The notes under the pieces: generated by a model
What the model was told of the DNA's origin: nothing
What the model saw: the letters and a program-made list of their open reading frames with translations, nothing else
The model's database searches: none
Program-made: the position numbers and the translations under genes
Shown: one piece after another, positions 1 to 9,200 of the stretch
Position numbering within the stretch: the stretch's first letter is position 1
Layout of the letters: each line of letters begins with the position of its first letter
Assembly (NCBI GenBank): GCA_031281275.1
Contig: JAITFP010000024.1
Location: 1-64,000, forward strand
Direction of reading: 5' to 3'
Length of the DNA stretch: 64,000 nucleotides
From: Candidatus Fibrimonadaceae bacterium
GTDB taxonomy: Bacteria > Fibrobacterota > Fibrobacteria > Fibrobacterales > Fibrobacteraceae

Positions 1-70
1 CCCCCCCCCCCTGAAGGGCTGGGAATTTACGGAATTTTCTATATTCAACCCTTAAAACGGAGGTAACAAA

Positions 71-688
71 ATGAGAACACAATTCTCAAAAATCGCATTG
101 GCGGCAGGCATTTCGCTTGCCTTGGCATTCACCTTTTCCTGCTCTAGCGATGACGGCGGTTCTTGCGATATAAGCGGTTACGAAAGCAAAAAAATGCCAG
201 ACGGGAAAACGTGGATGACAGAGAATTTGAATTGCAAAGTTGCTGGTAGCGAATGTTATGATAAAAATGAAAGCTACTGCAATACCTACGGCCGTCTTTA
301 CACTTGGGAGGCGGCAAAGAAAGCCTGTTCCGGTGGCTGGCATTTGCCAACCGATGATGAATGGGAAGCGTTAGTGACAGCGGTTGGCGGAGAAGAAACA
401 GCGGGCAAGCATTTGAAGGCAAAAGAAGGCTGGAATAGTTGCGGTCCCACAGGTTCAGGCAAGGATTATCTATGCGAGGACACTTATGGCTTTTCCGCTC
501 TTCCGGGCGGCGGCGACTATTCGGGTGGCTATTTCAGCAATGTCGGCATCTTCGGCCTTTGGTGGAGTGCTAGCGAGTACAATAGCTACGACGCTTACAT
601 CAGGTACATGTACGACGACGACGAGTACGTGTACTACAGCTACAACGATAAGTACCTCTTGCGGAGTGTTCGTTGTCTGCAGGACTGA
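71..688 (+). CDS. FISUMP-domain lipoprotein
   Basis: Lipoprotein signal (LAFTFSCSS); FISUMP motifs KMPDGKTWMTENLN, YGRLYTWEAAKKAC, GWHLPTDDEWE, GFSALPGG, LWWSASE, SVRCLQD; upstream ggaggt Shine-Dalgarno (SD). Confidence 0.9.
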   Translation: MRTQFSKIALAAGISLALAFTFSCSSDDGGSCDISGYESKKMPDGKTWMTENLNCKVAGSECYDKNESYCNTYGRLYTWEAAKKACSGGWHLPTDDEWEALVTAVGGEETAGKHLKAKEGWNSCGPTGSGKDYLCEDTYGFSALPGGGDYSGGYFSNVGIFGLWWSASEYNSYDAYIRYMYDDDEYVYYSYNDKYLLRSVRCLQD

Positions 689-866
689 GGCGTAGCCCGC
701 CGCAAATCATTTCACATTTGGGCGACCGCGAGGGTTGCCCCTACAAAACGGATCATTGTATTATTCTGTAAATTCCAAAAATTCTGTAAATTCTGGTTCA
801 GACAAAATAAATGCGAACCTCGTGCGTTTGGGAGAGGTTGTAGGTGTTTTTTCTATCTTTACCATT

Positions 867-1064
867 ATGATATATCAAATCACATTAGATGTCCAAGAGA
901 ACAAAATTTCTTTAGTAGAGGAATTGTTTCGCTCAATATCTTTTATCAAAGAGGTAAAACCTTTGGATTTTCAGAGAGAACGAACAAAACCAAATAAATT
1001 TAATGCTATGAGGATTAAAACTAAAGATTTTAAGTTCAATAGAGAAGAAGCTAATGAAAGATAA
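867..1064 (+). CDS. Putative antitoxin of a PIN-domain TA pair
   Basis: Small ORF (MIYQITLDVQENKISLVEELFRSISF...) overlapping the start of the PIN gene; internal ATG of the 735..1064 ORF preferred because a promoter-like box precedes it. Confidence 0.6.
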   Translation: MIYQITLDVQENKISLVEELFRSISFIKEVKPLDFQRERTKPNKFNAMRIKTKDFKFNREEANER

Positions 1065-1464
1065 AATTTTTTTGGACAGCAACATTTTAATTTATTTGTA
1101 TTCGGAGGATGAGCCAGAAAAACAGAATATTGTAAATAATATTTTTGATAAATTTGAATGTGTTGTAAGTACTCAAACATTAAATGAATTCTGTAATGTC
1201 TGTATAAAAAAATTGAAAAAAACTGTAGTAGAAATAATTGAATCATTAAATGAAATTAGAGAAAGCTGTAGGCTTGAATTCGTCGATGACTCGGTTATAA
1301 AACAGGCTTTGCTTTTACATGAAAAATATTTTTACAGTTATTTTGATTCATTAATGTTGTCTTCGGCATTGAAATACAATTGTGCTATAATATATTCCGA
1401 AGATATGCAAAACGGGCAAATAATAGAAAACACGCTTAAAATTGTAAATCCTTTTGCTGATTGA
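1054..1464 (+). CDS. PIN-domain (VapC-like) toxin
   Basis: N-terminal KIFLDSNILIYLYSEDEPEK, internal STQTLNEF, DSLMLSSAL acidic PIN motifs. Confidence 0.8.
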   Translation: MKDKIFLDSNILIYLYSEDEPEKQNIVNNIFDKFECVVSTQTLNEFCNVCIKKLKKTVVEIIESLNEIRESCRLEFVDDSVIKQALLLHEKYFYSYFDSLMLSSALKYNCAIIYSEDMQNGQIIENTLKIVNPFAD

Positions 1465-1512
1465 ACAAACCTAGTACACTAAATAAAAATTTCTACCTTC
1501 CCCCTAGGAGCT

Positions 1513-2178
1513 TTGCGAATTTTGAAAATAGACTGCATAACGCTTTTTCCAGAAATGTTTGCACCCATGAATTGCTCAATTATGGGGCGAGCGCAAAAAA
1601 ATGGATTTTTGAGTTTTAGAACAGTGCATTTGAGGGTTTTTGCCATTAACGACTATGGGCAAGTTGACGATGCCCCTTATGGTGTTGAAGCCGGAATGGT
1701 GCTTAGACCAGAGCCGCTTGCAAAAGCCATAGATTTTTGTGAGTCAAAAAAAAATAATGCAACTGTGATATTGCTTGCCGCAGACGGAGTGCCTCTTACA
1801 CATTCTCTTGCAAAGGAACTCTCTCAAAAAGAATATTTGGTTTTAGTGTGCGGGCACTATAAGGGTGTTGATGAGCGCATTAGGCAGAGCAGGGTGGATT
1901 TATCTGTTAGCATTGGTAATTACGTTGTGAGCGGTGGGGAATTGCCAGCGATGGTTCTGTGCGATGCAGTTGTTAGGCTAATACCCGGAGTGCTTGGCGA
2001 TATGGAAAGCGCAGAAACAGATTCCTTTGCTCAAAACGAATTGCTGGGTTGCCCAGTTTGGACAAGACCTCAAGAGTTTGAGGGAATGAAAGTTCCAGAT
2101 ATTTTGCTATCTGGGCATCACGAAAATATACGCAAATGGCAAAGGGAACAGGTTATTCCTCGCCTTCCGAATTGCTAA
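1513..2178 (+). CDS. trmD: tRNA (guanine-N1-)-methyltransferase
   Basis: ITLFPEMF, VDDAPYGVEAGMVLRPEP, CGHYKGVDERI, GNYVVSGGELPAMVLCDAVVRLIPGVLG; TTG start. Confidence 0.95.
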   Translation: MRILKIDCITLFPEMFAPMNCSIMGRAQKNGFLSFRTVHLRVFAINDYGQVDDAPYGVEAGMVLRPEPLAKAIDFCESKKNNATVILLAADGVPLTHSLAKELSQKEYLVLVCGHYKGVDERIRQSRVDLSVSIGNYVVSGGELPAMVLCDAVVRLIPGVLGDMESAETDSFAQNELLGCPVWTRPQEFEGMKVPDILLSGHHENIRKWQREQVIPRLPNC

Positions 2179-2956
2179 ACCCATTGCCATTCAGAGCAAC
2201 GCGGCGAATGCCTTCCAAAGTTAAATAAGGGTCGTAGCTTTTGATTATTGGCGTGTGATTCAAGAGCATTTGACCCCAACCGCCCGTGGCTATTATGGGA
2301 ACGTTTTCCATTCCGGTTTCTTTAATTATTCCTTTTATCAAAAAATCCAGTTGTCCCAAAAAACCGTGAAGAATACCGGAGCGCATAGCATCGCCTGTAT
2401 TTCTTGCCACGAATTTATTTGTCCATTTTATTGAAACAGGCAAAAGCATTGCCGCTTTTTCTGTTAAAGCATCCATAGATGCGCTAATGCCTGGCACAAT
2501 TAAACCACCTGCAAAACCGCCATTGTGCAAAACATCAAATGTTGTGGCGGTTCCCATATCAACAACAATTCCATTTTGAATTCCTTGCGAGCGCAGCGCA
2601 ATCATATTGCACAAACGGTCTGGACCAACACTACCAGGGCGAGGGTAGGCTATGGGTAAATCAAGGCAGTTTTTGGAACTTACAATTTGCACGGGTTTGT
2701 TGAAATAAGCAACGAGTGCTTTAATCCAAGGGCGTTCAAGCTGAGGAACAACATTGCTCAAACCTATGTGGGTAAAATCTTTTGTTTTGCAGCCAAAGTG
2801 TTTTATCAAATCGCTTATTCTAAAAAAAATCTCATCACTGGTTGTTTTTTCGTTTGTTGTTAAGCGATAACTCGCTTCGATTTTCGCATCTCGATAAATG
2901 CCTATTGCCGTTTGACTGTTGCCTATATCTATTGCCAGAACAAGAGTGCGTTTCAT
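2153..2956 (-). CDS. coaX: Type III pantothenate kinase
   Basis: LAIDIGNSQTAIGIY, SVGPDRLCNMIA, GIVVDMGTATTFDV, GGLIVPGI. Confidence 0.93.
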   Translation of the reverse strand: MKRTLVLAIDIGNSQTAIGIYRDAKIEASYRLTTNEKTTSDEIFFRISDLIKHFGCKTKDFTHIGLSNVVPQLERPWIKALVAYFNKPVQIVSSKNCLDLPIAYPRPGSVGPDRLCNMIALRSQGIQNGIVVDMGTATTFDVLHNGGFAGGLIVPGISASMDALTEKAAMLLPVSIKWTNKFVARNTGDAMRSGILHGFLGQLDFLIKGIIKETGMENVPIIATGGWGQMLLNHTPIIKSYDPYLTLEGIRRVALNGNGFSNSEGEE

Positions 2957-3801
2957 TTTATTCTCATAGATATATCAAGCGCTTTAACGCTGTGAGTCAA
3001 GGCACCTACGGAAATAAAATCCAGCCCAATATCTGTCAATTCTTTTACTCTTTCAAGTGTCATATTTCCGCTGGCTTCCAGTTCCACTGGGTCTCCGCTC
3101 TCTTTTACGATTTTAACCGCTTCGCTCATTAAATCATTGCTCATATTGTCTAGCATAATGCGATTAACTCCAAGACCCAAAAGCAATTTCAGTTGTTCCA
3201 AATTTTCCACTTCAATTTCAACTTTCAAGTTTTGGGTATTTTGTTTTTTCACAGCCTCCCACGCTTCCAAAACTCCGCCTGCGGCAGCAATGTGATTGTC
3301 TTTCACCAAAACCATATCCCACAAACCCATGCGATGATTTGAGCCACCACCGGCAAGTACAGCATATTTTTGCAAGGTTCTAAAACCTGGTATTGTTTTG
3401 CGAGTGTCTAAAACTTTTGTTTTGCCGCTTTTGAGAACATTTGCGAATTTATTTGTGATTGTTGCAACTCCTGAGAGCTGCTGCAAAAAGTTGAGCATAA
3501 CTCGCTCACCGCTTAAAAGTATTTTTGTTTCGCCTGTTATGCTTGCAATTTGAGTGCCGACTTTAACTTGGTCGCCGTCTTGAACATAAGTTTCAACTTT
3601 AACTTTGCCGCCGAGTTCGGCAAAAACAAGTTCAATTATAGGAATCCCTGCCACAACTCCATCTTCTTTTGCAATGAGTTTTGCCGTTTGAACCTGCTCC
3701 GCCGGCAAAGTCCATAAACTTGTATAATCGCCTGTACGAACATCTTCGTTCAGTGCAAGGTGAATTAGAGTTTTAGCATCTTGTGCGGGGAAGATTAACA
3801 T
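2953..3801 (-). CDS. nadC: Nicotinate-nucleotide pyrophosphorylase (carboxylating)
   Basis: LNEDVRTGDYTS, LNFLQQLSGVATIT, LDTRKTIPGFRTLQKYAVLAGGGSNHRMGLWDMVLVKDNHI. Confidence 0.95.
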   Translation of the reverse strand: MLIFPAQDAKTLIHLALNEDVRTGDYTSLWTLPAEQVQTAKLIAKEDGVVAGIPIIELVFAELGGKVKVETYVQDGDQVKVGTQIASITGETKILLSGERVMLNFLQQLSGVATITNKFANVLKSGKTKVLDTRKTIPGFRTLQKYAVLAGGGSNHRMGLWDMVLVKDNHIAAAGGVLEAWEAVKKQNTQNLKVEIEVENLEQLKLLLGLGVNRIMLDNMSNDLMSEAVKIVKESGDPVELEASGNMTLERVKELTDIGLDFISVGALTHSVKALDISMRIK

Positions 3802-3811
3802 TATTTGCCAT

Positions 3812-4906
3812 CTATCTCAAAAGTTTCAATCTCTCTTCTGGGGAAACAAGGGCAAGAATGCGTACGCCAAAGTTTTCATCAACAACAACAACTTCGCCAC
3901 GTGCAACAACTTTTCCGTTTATTAAAATATCAACCGGTTCGCCAGCAAGCCTATCCATTTCAACAATGGCACCAGGACCAAGCTCTAAAATTCGCTTTAA
4001 GCTCATTTGCGTTCTGCCAAGTTCTATGACTATTGGCAATTCAATATCCATTAGCAAATCAAGAGCTTTATTGCCTGTGGAACCAAAGGGTCCGCCCGAA
4101 TGGTGTGGCATAAGAGCAGGAGGAGCCGCCACTGGAGCACCGCCGCCACCACCAGTAGGAATGTTTCCGCCAGCGGCAGGTACAGGAGCTGCCACAGATG
4201 AAGAAAGCCCAAGGCTTGCAAGGCTTGTGTCTGCGGTGGCATAAGCCATTTTAGAAGAAATTTTTGACCTTATTGCAGAGAATAAATTCTCATCCAAAAA
4301 GATTAATATTTTTCTATCTGGGAATTCTTCTATTTTAACCAAAACAGTTGCGACTGAACCACCTTTAAAACCATCATTGGTTCCGCTAAATTCACTAACC
4401 GAAGCCTGCCCAAAATCCATAGCCAAATGAAGTTGTGAATCCATCACTGTTATGCAAGAGCCGGTGATTTGATTTATTATTTCGCAAATTGCATCTTTGT
4501 GTTCATCGGTATAATCTGAGTGACCAGAACCCATGAGCATAAGGTCGGAAAGAGTTGCCACCTCAGGCTTGCTTATGGCAAAATACATTTTTCCCACTAC
4601 GGTTTTTTTAACCTCAACACATATGTAAAGACTTTGGCTTTTCAATTCATCTGGTATAACGGAATTTTCGCCTGCAACAAGCCATTGAAGCTGAAAATCA
4701 ACGGCACGGGAAAGCACGGTTGTCACAACGCTGGATGCCTGTTCGCAAAGTACTTTGAAGAAGGGTCTTGCTACTTCTGCTATATTCTCAACCGGAGTTG
4801 GCGCCGCCGTCGCCGTCGCCGCCGGAGCCGCAGCATCGCCACCTCCGAGCAAACTCTTGGTGAGCAAATCTATATCGGCTTGGCTTAATATATCACCCAT
4901 AAACAC
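3812..4906 (-). CDS. fliN: Flagellar motor switch protein FliN/FliY-like
   Basis: MGDILSQADIDLL N-terminus plus C-terminal SpoA domain (LMDIELPIVIELGRTQMSLKRILELGPGAIVEMDRLAGEPVDILINGKVVARGEVVVVDENFGVRI); middle CheC-like region. Confidence 0.9.
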   Translation of the reverse strand: MFMGDILSQADIDLLTKSLLGGGDAAAPAATATAAPTPVENIAEVARPFFKVLCEQASSVVTTVLSRAVDFQLQWLVAGENSVIPDELKSQSLYICVEVKKTVVGKMYFAISKPEVATLSDLMLMGSGHSDYTDEHKDAICEIINQITGSCITVMDSQLHLAMDFGQASVSEFSGTNDGFKGGSVATVLVKIEEFPDRKILIFLDENLFSAIRSKISSKMAYATADTSLASLGLSSSVAAPVPAAGGNIPTGGGGGAPVAAPPALMPHHSGGPFGSTGNKALDLLMDIELPIVIELGRTQMSLKRILELGPGAIVEMDRLAGEPVDILINGKVVARGEVVVVDENFGVRILALVSPEERLKLLR

Positions 4907-4911
4907 CTCGG

Positions 4912-5937
4912 TTAATCGTCATCTCCCACCTCTCTGTCTATAATGCCTGTTATTTGAAAAGATTTTGACCTGCCTATAACTCCGGGTTTTCCTAGGAATT
5001 TTGGACGGTCTTCTATGAACATAGTTAAATCGGATTGTGCAAGTTTGTCTAAAACCATAACATCGCCAACGCTGAGTTGCAAAAAATCTTTGACAGAAAG
5101 TTGCGTGGCTCCAATTTCTGCGCGAAGCATGGCATTGGTGGTGGAAAGTTCGCGCTCAACCATTCTGCGAGTTTCTTGCGTGGTTGTTTTTTGCGCAGAT
5201 ATCCAAGATTCACCGCTTAGCTTGTCTATAATGGATTCTAAAAGAACAAATGGAAAGCAAAGGCTCATTAAGCCCGAACCCGTGCGTGTGCGAACTTCAA
5301 GCGTCACCAAAACAACGGTATCGCCTGGAGGGGCAATTTGCACGAATTGGGGATTTATTTCGTAGTTTTCGATTTTTGGCGAAAAAATACCAATGTTTTC
5401 CCAAACAACCTTCAAATCAGCAAGAGAACGCTCTATTATCTTGTAAATAACGGTTTTCTCAATATCTGTCATTTCTCGGTTGGTGGAATCTATTGAACGT
5501 CCCTGCCCGCCAAACAAACGGTCTAGCATAATGAATATGAGCGAGGGGCTAACATCAAAAATTGCGCTTGATTCAAGCGGTTCCATTTGGAACACATAAA
5601 TGCAGCTTGGCGTGGATATGCTTTTAATCACTTCGCCATAAGTGAGCTGTTCCACATTTTGCAGGCTAATGTCCACAACGGTTCTGAGTAGGCTTGTGAG
5701 TGTGGTTGTGAGCAGTCTGGCATAACCTTCGTGCAAATTTCTAAGAGTGCTTATTTGGTCTTTTGAAATGCGGTCTGGGCGTGTAAAATCGTATAGATTT
5801 ATTTTTTTGTTGGAAGTTGCAATAGCCGTTGGAGCAAAAGGCTTATAGGCTGGGGTAGGAGCAGCAGGAGCAACAGGGGCAGCCGAAAGCCCCGATAGCA
5901 TTGCATCAATTTCTGATTGTGATAGAATATCGCCCAC
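4912..5937 (-). CDS. fliM: Flagellar motor switch protein FliM
   Basis: MGDILSQSEIDAMLSGL, YDFTRPDRISKDQISTLRNLHEGYARLL, C-terminal SpoA domain. Confidence 0.95.
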   Translation of the reverse strand: MGDILSQSEIDAMLSGLSAAPVAPAAPTPAYKPFAPTAIATSNKKINLYDFTRPDRISKDQISTLRNLHEGYARLLTTTLTSLLRTVVDISLQNVEQLTYGEVIKSISTPSCIYVFQMEPLESSAIFDVSPSLIFIMLDRLFGGQGRSIDSTNREMTDIEKTVIYKIIERSLADLKVVWENIGIFSPKIENYEINPQFVQIAPPGDTVVLVTLEVRTRTGSGLMSLCFPFVLLESIIDKLSGESWISAQKTTTQETRRMVERELSTTNAMLRAEIGATQLSVKDFLQLSVGDVMVLDKLAQSDLTMFIEDRPKFLGKPGVIGRSKSFQITGIIDREVGDDD

Positions 5938-5950
5938 TTTATTTTACCCT

Positions 5951-6514
5951 TCACTGCATAACAAAAGAGTCAAAATAACTGCGGCGAACCTTTCCCAAAG
6001 GCTTGCCCCCTACTTCTTCTGGCAAAATATTATTTACCGCGGAAACAATTTGGTCTCTTATAGCTTTTTTGCCGTCGTTTGACATAAGGTCAGAAAGCGA
6101 TTTAGAACTCATTATGTCTATGATAATGTCTTTCATGCGAGCTTTGCGAGCTTCTAGTTCCGTGCTTAGTTGTTCATCTGCGGCATCGTACTCCAACTGA
6201 ACTCCGCATTTGAGGTAGCGACCTTCTTCGCAGAATATGTTTACGGTTATTTCTATGGGAGCTGCCATAGTAGCACCCATAGCGGTTTGCTTTTCAATAG
6301 AATCTTGCCGTGCCTTAGCTGCCATTTCTGCTGATATTGCCGCCGCATCGGGTTCTTTTAGCTTTCCCACGAAAAATACGGCTATTCCAACCTCTATGCC
6401 TATAAATAGGAGCAAAATAAGAAAGACCATAACCCATTTGATTAAACTAGACTTTCCCTCGGAACTCGCCACCGGCGTTTCTTCTGTTTTTTTATCATCA
6501 TCCATTACTGCCAT
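5951..6514 (-). CDS. fliL: Flagellar basal body-associated protein FliL
   Basis: Single N-terminal TM segment; RDQIVSAVNNILPEE.GKVRRSYFDSFVMQ C-terminus; adjacent to fliM/fliN. Confidence 0.8.
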   Translation of the reverse strand: MAVMDDDKKTEETPVASSEGKSSLIKWVMVFLILLLFIGIEVGIAVFFVGKLKEPDAAAISAEMAAKARQDSIEKQTAMGATMAAPIEITVNIFCEEGRYLKCGVQLEYDAADEQLSTELEARKARMKDIIIDIMSSKSLSDLMSNDGKKAIRDQIVSAVNNILPEEVGGKPLGKVRRSYFDSFVMQ

Positions 6515-6553
6515 TTAATCCTCGCACAATAGGGGTAATATATAAAAATGATA

Positions 6554-7324
6554 TTAACGCGTTGGAATATTTGCGGATTTCATCTCCGTTTTTATTTGGG
6601 ATATGCTATAAGTTCCAAAATGAACCATAGAGGCTATCAAGGCTGCATCTGCGTGTGTTTTTGAGAATAATTCAACTATATGGCTTGGCTCCCCGGCGCC
6701 ACCGCTTGCTATAACGGGAATTGACACGGCTTGGGCTATTTTTTCCGTGATTGCAAGCTCATAGCCGTTTTTAACGCCATCTGTATCTATGCTGTTCAGG
6801 CAAATTTCTCCAATGCCTAAGTTTTCTGCTTTTTTTGCCCATTCCACCGCATCTAAGCCCATAAATTCTCTGCCACCGCGAATAACAACCTCGTAGCCGC
6901 TCGGAATTTTATCGGAAACTCCCACAAACTTCGCATCCATTCCAAGAACTATGCACTGTTTGCCAAATGCCTTGGCACCCTCTGCTATAATTTCGGGGTT
7001 TAATACGGCAAGGCTGTTAATGCTAACTTTTTCTGCTCCTGCAAGCAAAATTTGACGCATATCTTCCAAATTACGCACCCCCCCGCCAACGGAAAAGGGG
7101 ATAAACACATTTTTTGCAATATCCTTCACCATTTCAATATCGCACTGCCTGTGTTCCGCGCTTGCGGTTATATCGTAAAAAACAAGTTCGTCAACACCTT
7201 CTTTGCTATATTTTGCACCCATTTCAACTGGGTCGCCAATATCTATATTGCCTTTGAATTTAACGCCTTTGGTGACCTTGCGATTGCGAACATCCAAGCA
7301 AATTATAAGTCTCTTAGTAAGCAT
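6554..7324 (-). CDS. hisF: Imidazole glycerol phosphate synthase cyclase subunit HisF
   Basis: [58 protein letters not shown]. Confidence 0.93.
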   Translation of the reverse strand: MLTKRLIICLDVRNRKVTKGVKFKGNIDIGDPVEMGAKYSKEGVDELVFYDITASAEHRQCDIEMVKDIAKNVFIPFSVGGGVRNLEDMRQILLAGAEKVSINSLAVLNPEIIAEGAKAFGKQCIVLGMDAKFVGVSDKIPSGYEVVIRGGREFMGLDAVEWAKKAENLGIGEICLNSIDTDGVKNGYELAITEKIAQAVSIPVIASGGAGEPSHIVELFSKTHADAALIASMVHFGTYSISQIKTEMKSANIPTR

Positions 7325-7730
7325 TTCCCTTCCTGTGTTTTATTCTCAAATCTGGAATAACCTGCGATGCTGCAAAAGCGTTTTCGTAATATCTTATTGC
7401 GCTCCGATTGAATCTAAAATCCATAGCTGCTACGTCAAAGCGGGAATTTTGCTCAAGTCCGCCGTTATTGTGCAAAAAATGAAGAGCGGTTTGCCAAATT
7501 TTTCTCTGTTTTTCTTTGTTTACTCTTGTGTCTGGAGAACCATAAGAATTTTCCCAAACGGATTTCACTTCCACAAAAAGCCATATACCGTTTTTATCTT
7601 TAGCCACTATATCAAGCTCGCCACCGGCATATCTATAGTTCCTTGCAAATAACTTGCACCCTTTGCGCAGCAAATAAGCGCAAACATAAGTTTCTGCCTT
7701 GTGACCACGCTGGCTTTTAAATGTGAGCAT
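7314..7730 (-). CDS. YraN/UPF0102-family endonuclease-like protein
   Basis: [49 protein letters not shown]. Confidence 0.9.
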   Translation of the reverse strand: MLTFKSQRGHKAETYVCAYLLRKGCKLFARNYRYAGGELDIVAKDKNGIWLFVEVKSVWENSYGSPDTRVNKEKQRKIWQTALHFLHNNGGLEQNSRFDVAAMDFRFNRSAIRYYENAFAASQVIPDLRIKHRKGNAY

Positions 7731-7733
7731 ATA

Positions 7734-8564
7734 TCAGGAATGTAGAAATCTCTCTGCTAAACTCATTGCAATTCCTTTTTCGTAATATGAAGCCTCGTTT
7801 ATAAAAGCAGGGTAGCAGGTTTCGCCTTGCCAAAGAATTTCTTCGCCATCAAAGCCCATAAATATTGGCATTCCGCTTTTAAGTTCGCAAAAATCCTTGC
7901 CTTGCAAAGCGGGGTGTATAATAGCGGTTATATTGCCCTCGGAATCTCTTGGGTAATCAATGCTTCGCATTTCTGTGAATGTTTCGAAATTGCTTATTTT
8001 TGATAAAATTCCATTATTCCAAGCCTCTATGAGTTCCAAAAATCGAAAAACAACTCTCTCCACTTTAAAAAAGAGTTCAGCATCAAGCGTTCCATGCGCT
8101 TGCGGTCCCGCTTCTATGCAAACATCGCTTTTGGCTATTGTGCCAAGATAGGGAGATTCCTCTCTTTTTTCGGGTTGCAAATAAATGTGTATGTTTGAAA
8201 ACTCGCTTGCGATTATTGCAGAAATTTGCAAAAGAGCAGGTTCAGAGGAACTGAGGATAAGAGTTACGCCCATATTTGCGGTTGTATTGTGTATATCCAA
8301 AATAAAATCCGGTGTATTTTCGCTTCCTTTTTTCCCAAGCAAATCGTTGATTTCTCTTGCACGTACGGATTCCAAAGCGTTATCGTTGCTGTTCAAATCT
8401 GATAATGCAAAACACCTGTTCAAATCCTTGTCTATATATCTGCGGCAAGCCGCCGCTGCTGCTGGGTTTGCCAAAAGCCAGCCGTGCTTTTTTGCCAAAT
8501 ACACACCGGTTAGCTCGTTCCCGTGAGTTCCGCCGCAGATGACTATTTTGTTAAATAGTTTCAT
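7734..8564 (-). CDS. Aspartoacylase / succinylglutamate desuccinylase family protein
   Basis: VICGGTHGNELTGVYLAK, DLNRCFAL, DFILDIHNTTANMG, CIEAGPQAHGTLDAE. Confidence 0.88.
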   Translation of the reverse strand: MKLFNKIVICGGTHGNELTGVYLAKKHGWLLANPAAAAACRRYIDKDLNRCFALSDLNSNDNALESVRAREINDLLGKKGSENTPDFILDIHNTTANMGVTLILSSSEPALLQISAIIASEFSNIHIYLQPEKREESPYLGTIAKSDVCIEAGPQAHGTLDAELFFKVERVVFRFLELIEAWNNGILSKISNFETFTEMRSIDYPRDSEGNITAIIHPALQGKDFCELKSGMPIFMGFDGEEILWQGETCYPAFINEASYYEKGIAMSLAERFLHS

Positions 8565-8582
8565 TGGCTTAATATAGTAACA

Positions 8583-9191
8583 TCACGGGCAATTTATAGG
8601 CACTGCCCAAAGGCTAATCCAAGATAATAGAAACTCAACTGTTGAGTGACCAGCACTTATCACAAACGTTGTATTTGGATCGTTGATATTACAGTTGTTC
8701 CAAACGTCTTCGTATTCCGTGTAAGTTGAAGAAGAAAAAGATTTCTCCCATTTTTTGTAGTCACCACTTTCACACGTTCCGTCTTCTTCACAATGCAGAA
8801 GCACAAGTACAAGCGGAGCCTTAGAATTTTCTTTTGTGGTATTTCCACCAAAAGCTAAGTTATAAGAATATCCTGGTTTAATATTTAAATGACGTTGAAG
8901 TAACTGCAAATCCCAGTCATGCTCTTCTTTTAATGAAGGAGTGAATATTACGTCATAATAAGTAGAATGCTCCACCAATTTTATTTTTCCCTTATTAGGA
9001 GAGTCCCATAAAGAACCATAGCTTATTTCCCAAGGTCCAATTCCGCCTGTGGCAAAATCTATATTGGTAAGCACTTGATAAGGATTAGCTTCGCTTGAAC
9101 TTGAAAACCTCTGCAAAATAGAATCAGGGCTTTCTATTTCGCTTGTGCAGGAAAAAAGAAATGCTGCAAACAAAATTGAATACTTTTTCAT
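8583..9191 (-). CDS. Putative lipoprotein, possible carbohydrate-binding-like jelly-roll domain
   Basis: Lipobox LFSCTS; NIDFATGGIGPWEISYG...LNIKPGYSYNLAFGG resembles CBM4/9-type modules (weak). Confidence 0.5.
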   Translation of the reverse strand: MKKYSILFAAFLFSCTSEIESPDSILQRFSSSSEANPYQVLTNIDFATGGIGPWEISYGSLWDSPNKGKIKLVEHSTYYDVIFTPSLKEEHDWDLQLLQRHLNIKPGYSYNLAFGGNTTKENSKAPLVLVLLHCEEDGTCESGDYKKWEKSFSSSTYTEYEDVWNNCNINDPNTTFVISAGHSTVEFLLSWISLWAVPINCP

Positions 9192-9200
9192 AAACTGCTC

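Noticed and set aside
1-12. Poly-C run at the window start
   Set aside because: Lies exactly at the sequence edge and may be a contig-end artefact; no function inferred.
486-695. Alternate-frame Thr/Cys-rich ORF over the FISUMP variable tail (similarly 31949..32257)
   Set aside because: Shadow ORF created by the repeated NNC codons of the real frame.
735-866. N-terminal extension of the 735..1064 ORF
   Set aside because: The extension runs through the dispersed repeat; the ATG at 867 with a -10-like box is a better start.
4520-4943. Arg-rich plus-strand ORFs opposite fliN
   Set aside because: Shadow of the Ala-rich fliN linker.
6554-7324. HisF as a specialised sugar-amidation cyclase (no other his genes adjacent)
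   Set aside because: Motifs look like ordinary HisF; dispersed his genes are common, so no special role is claimed.
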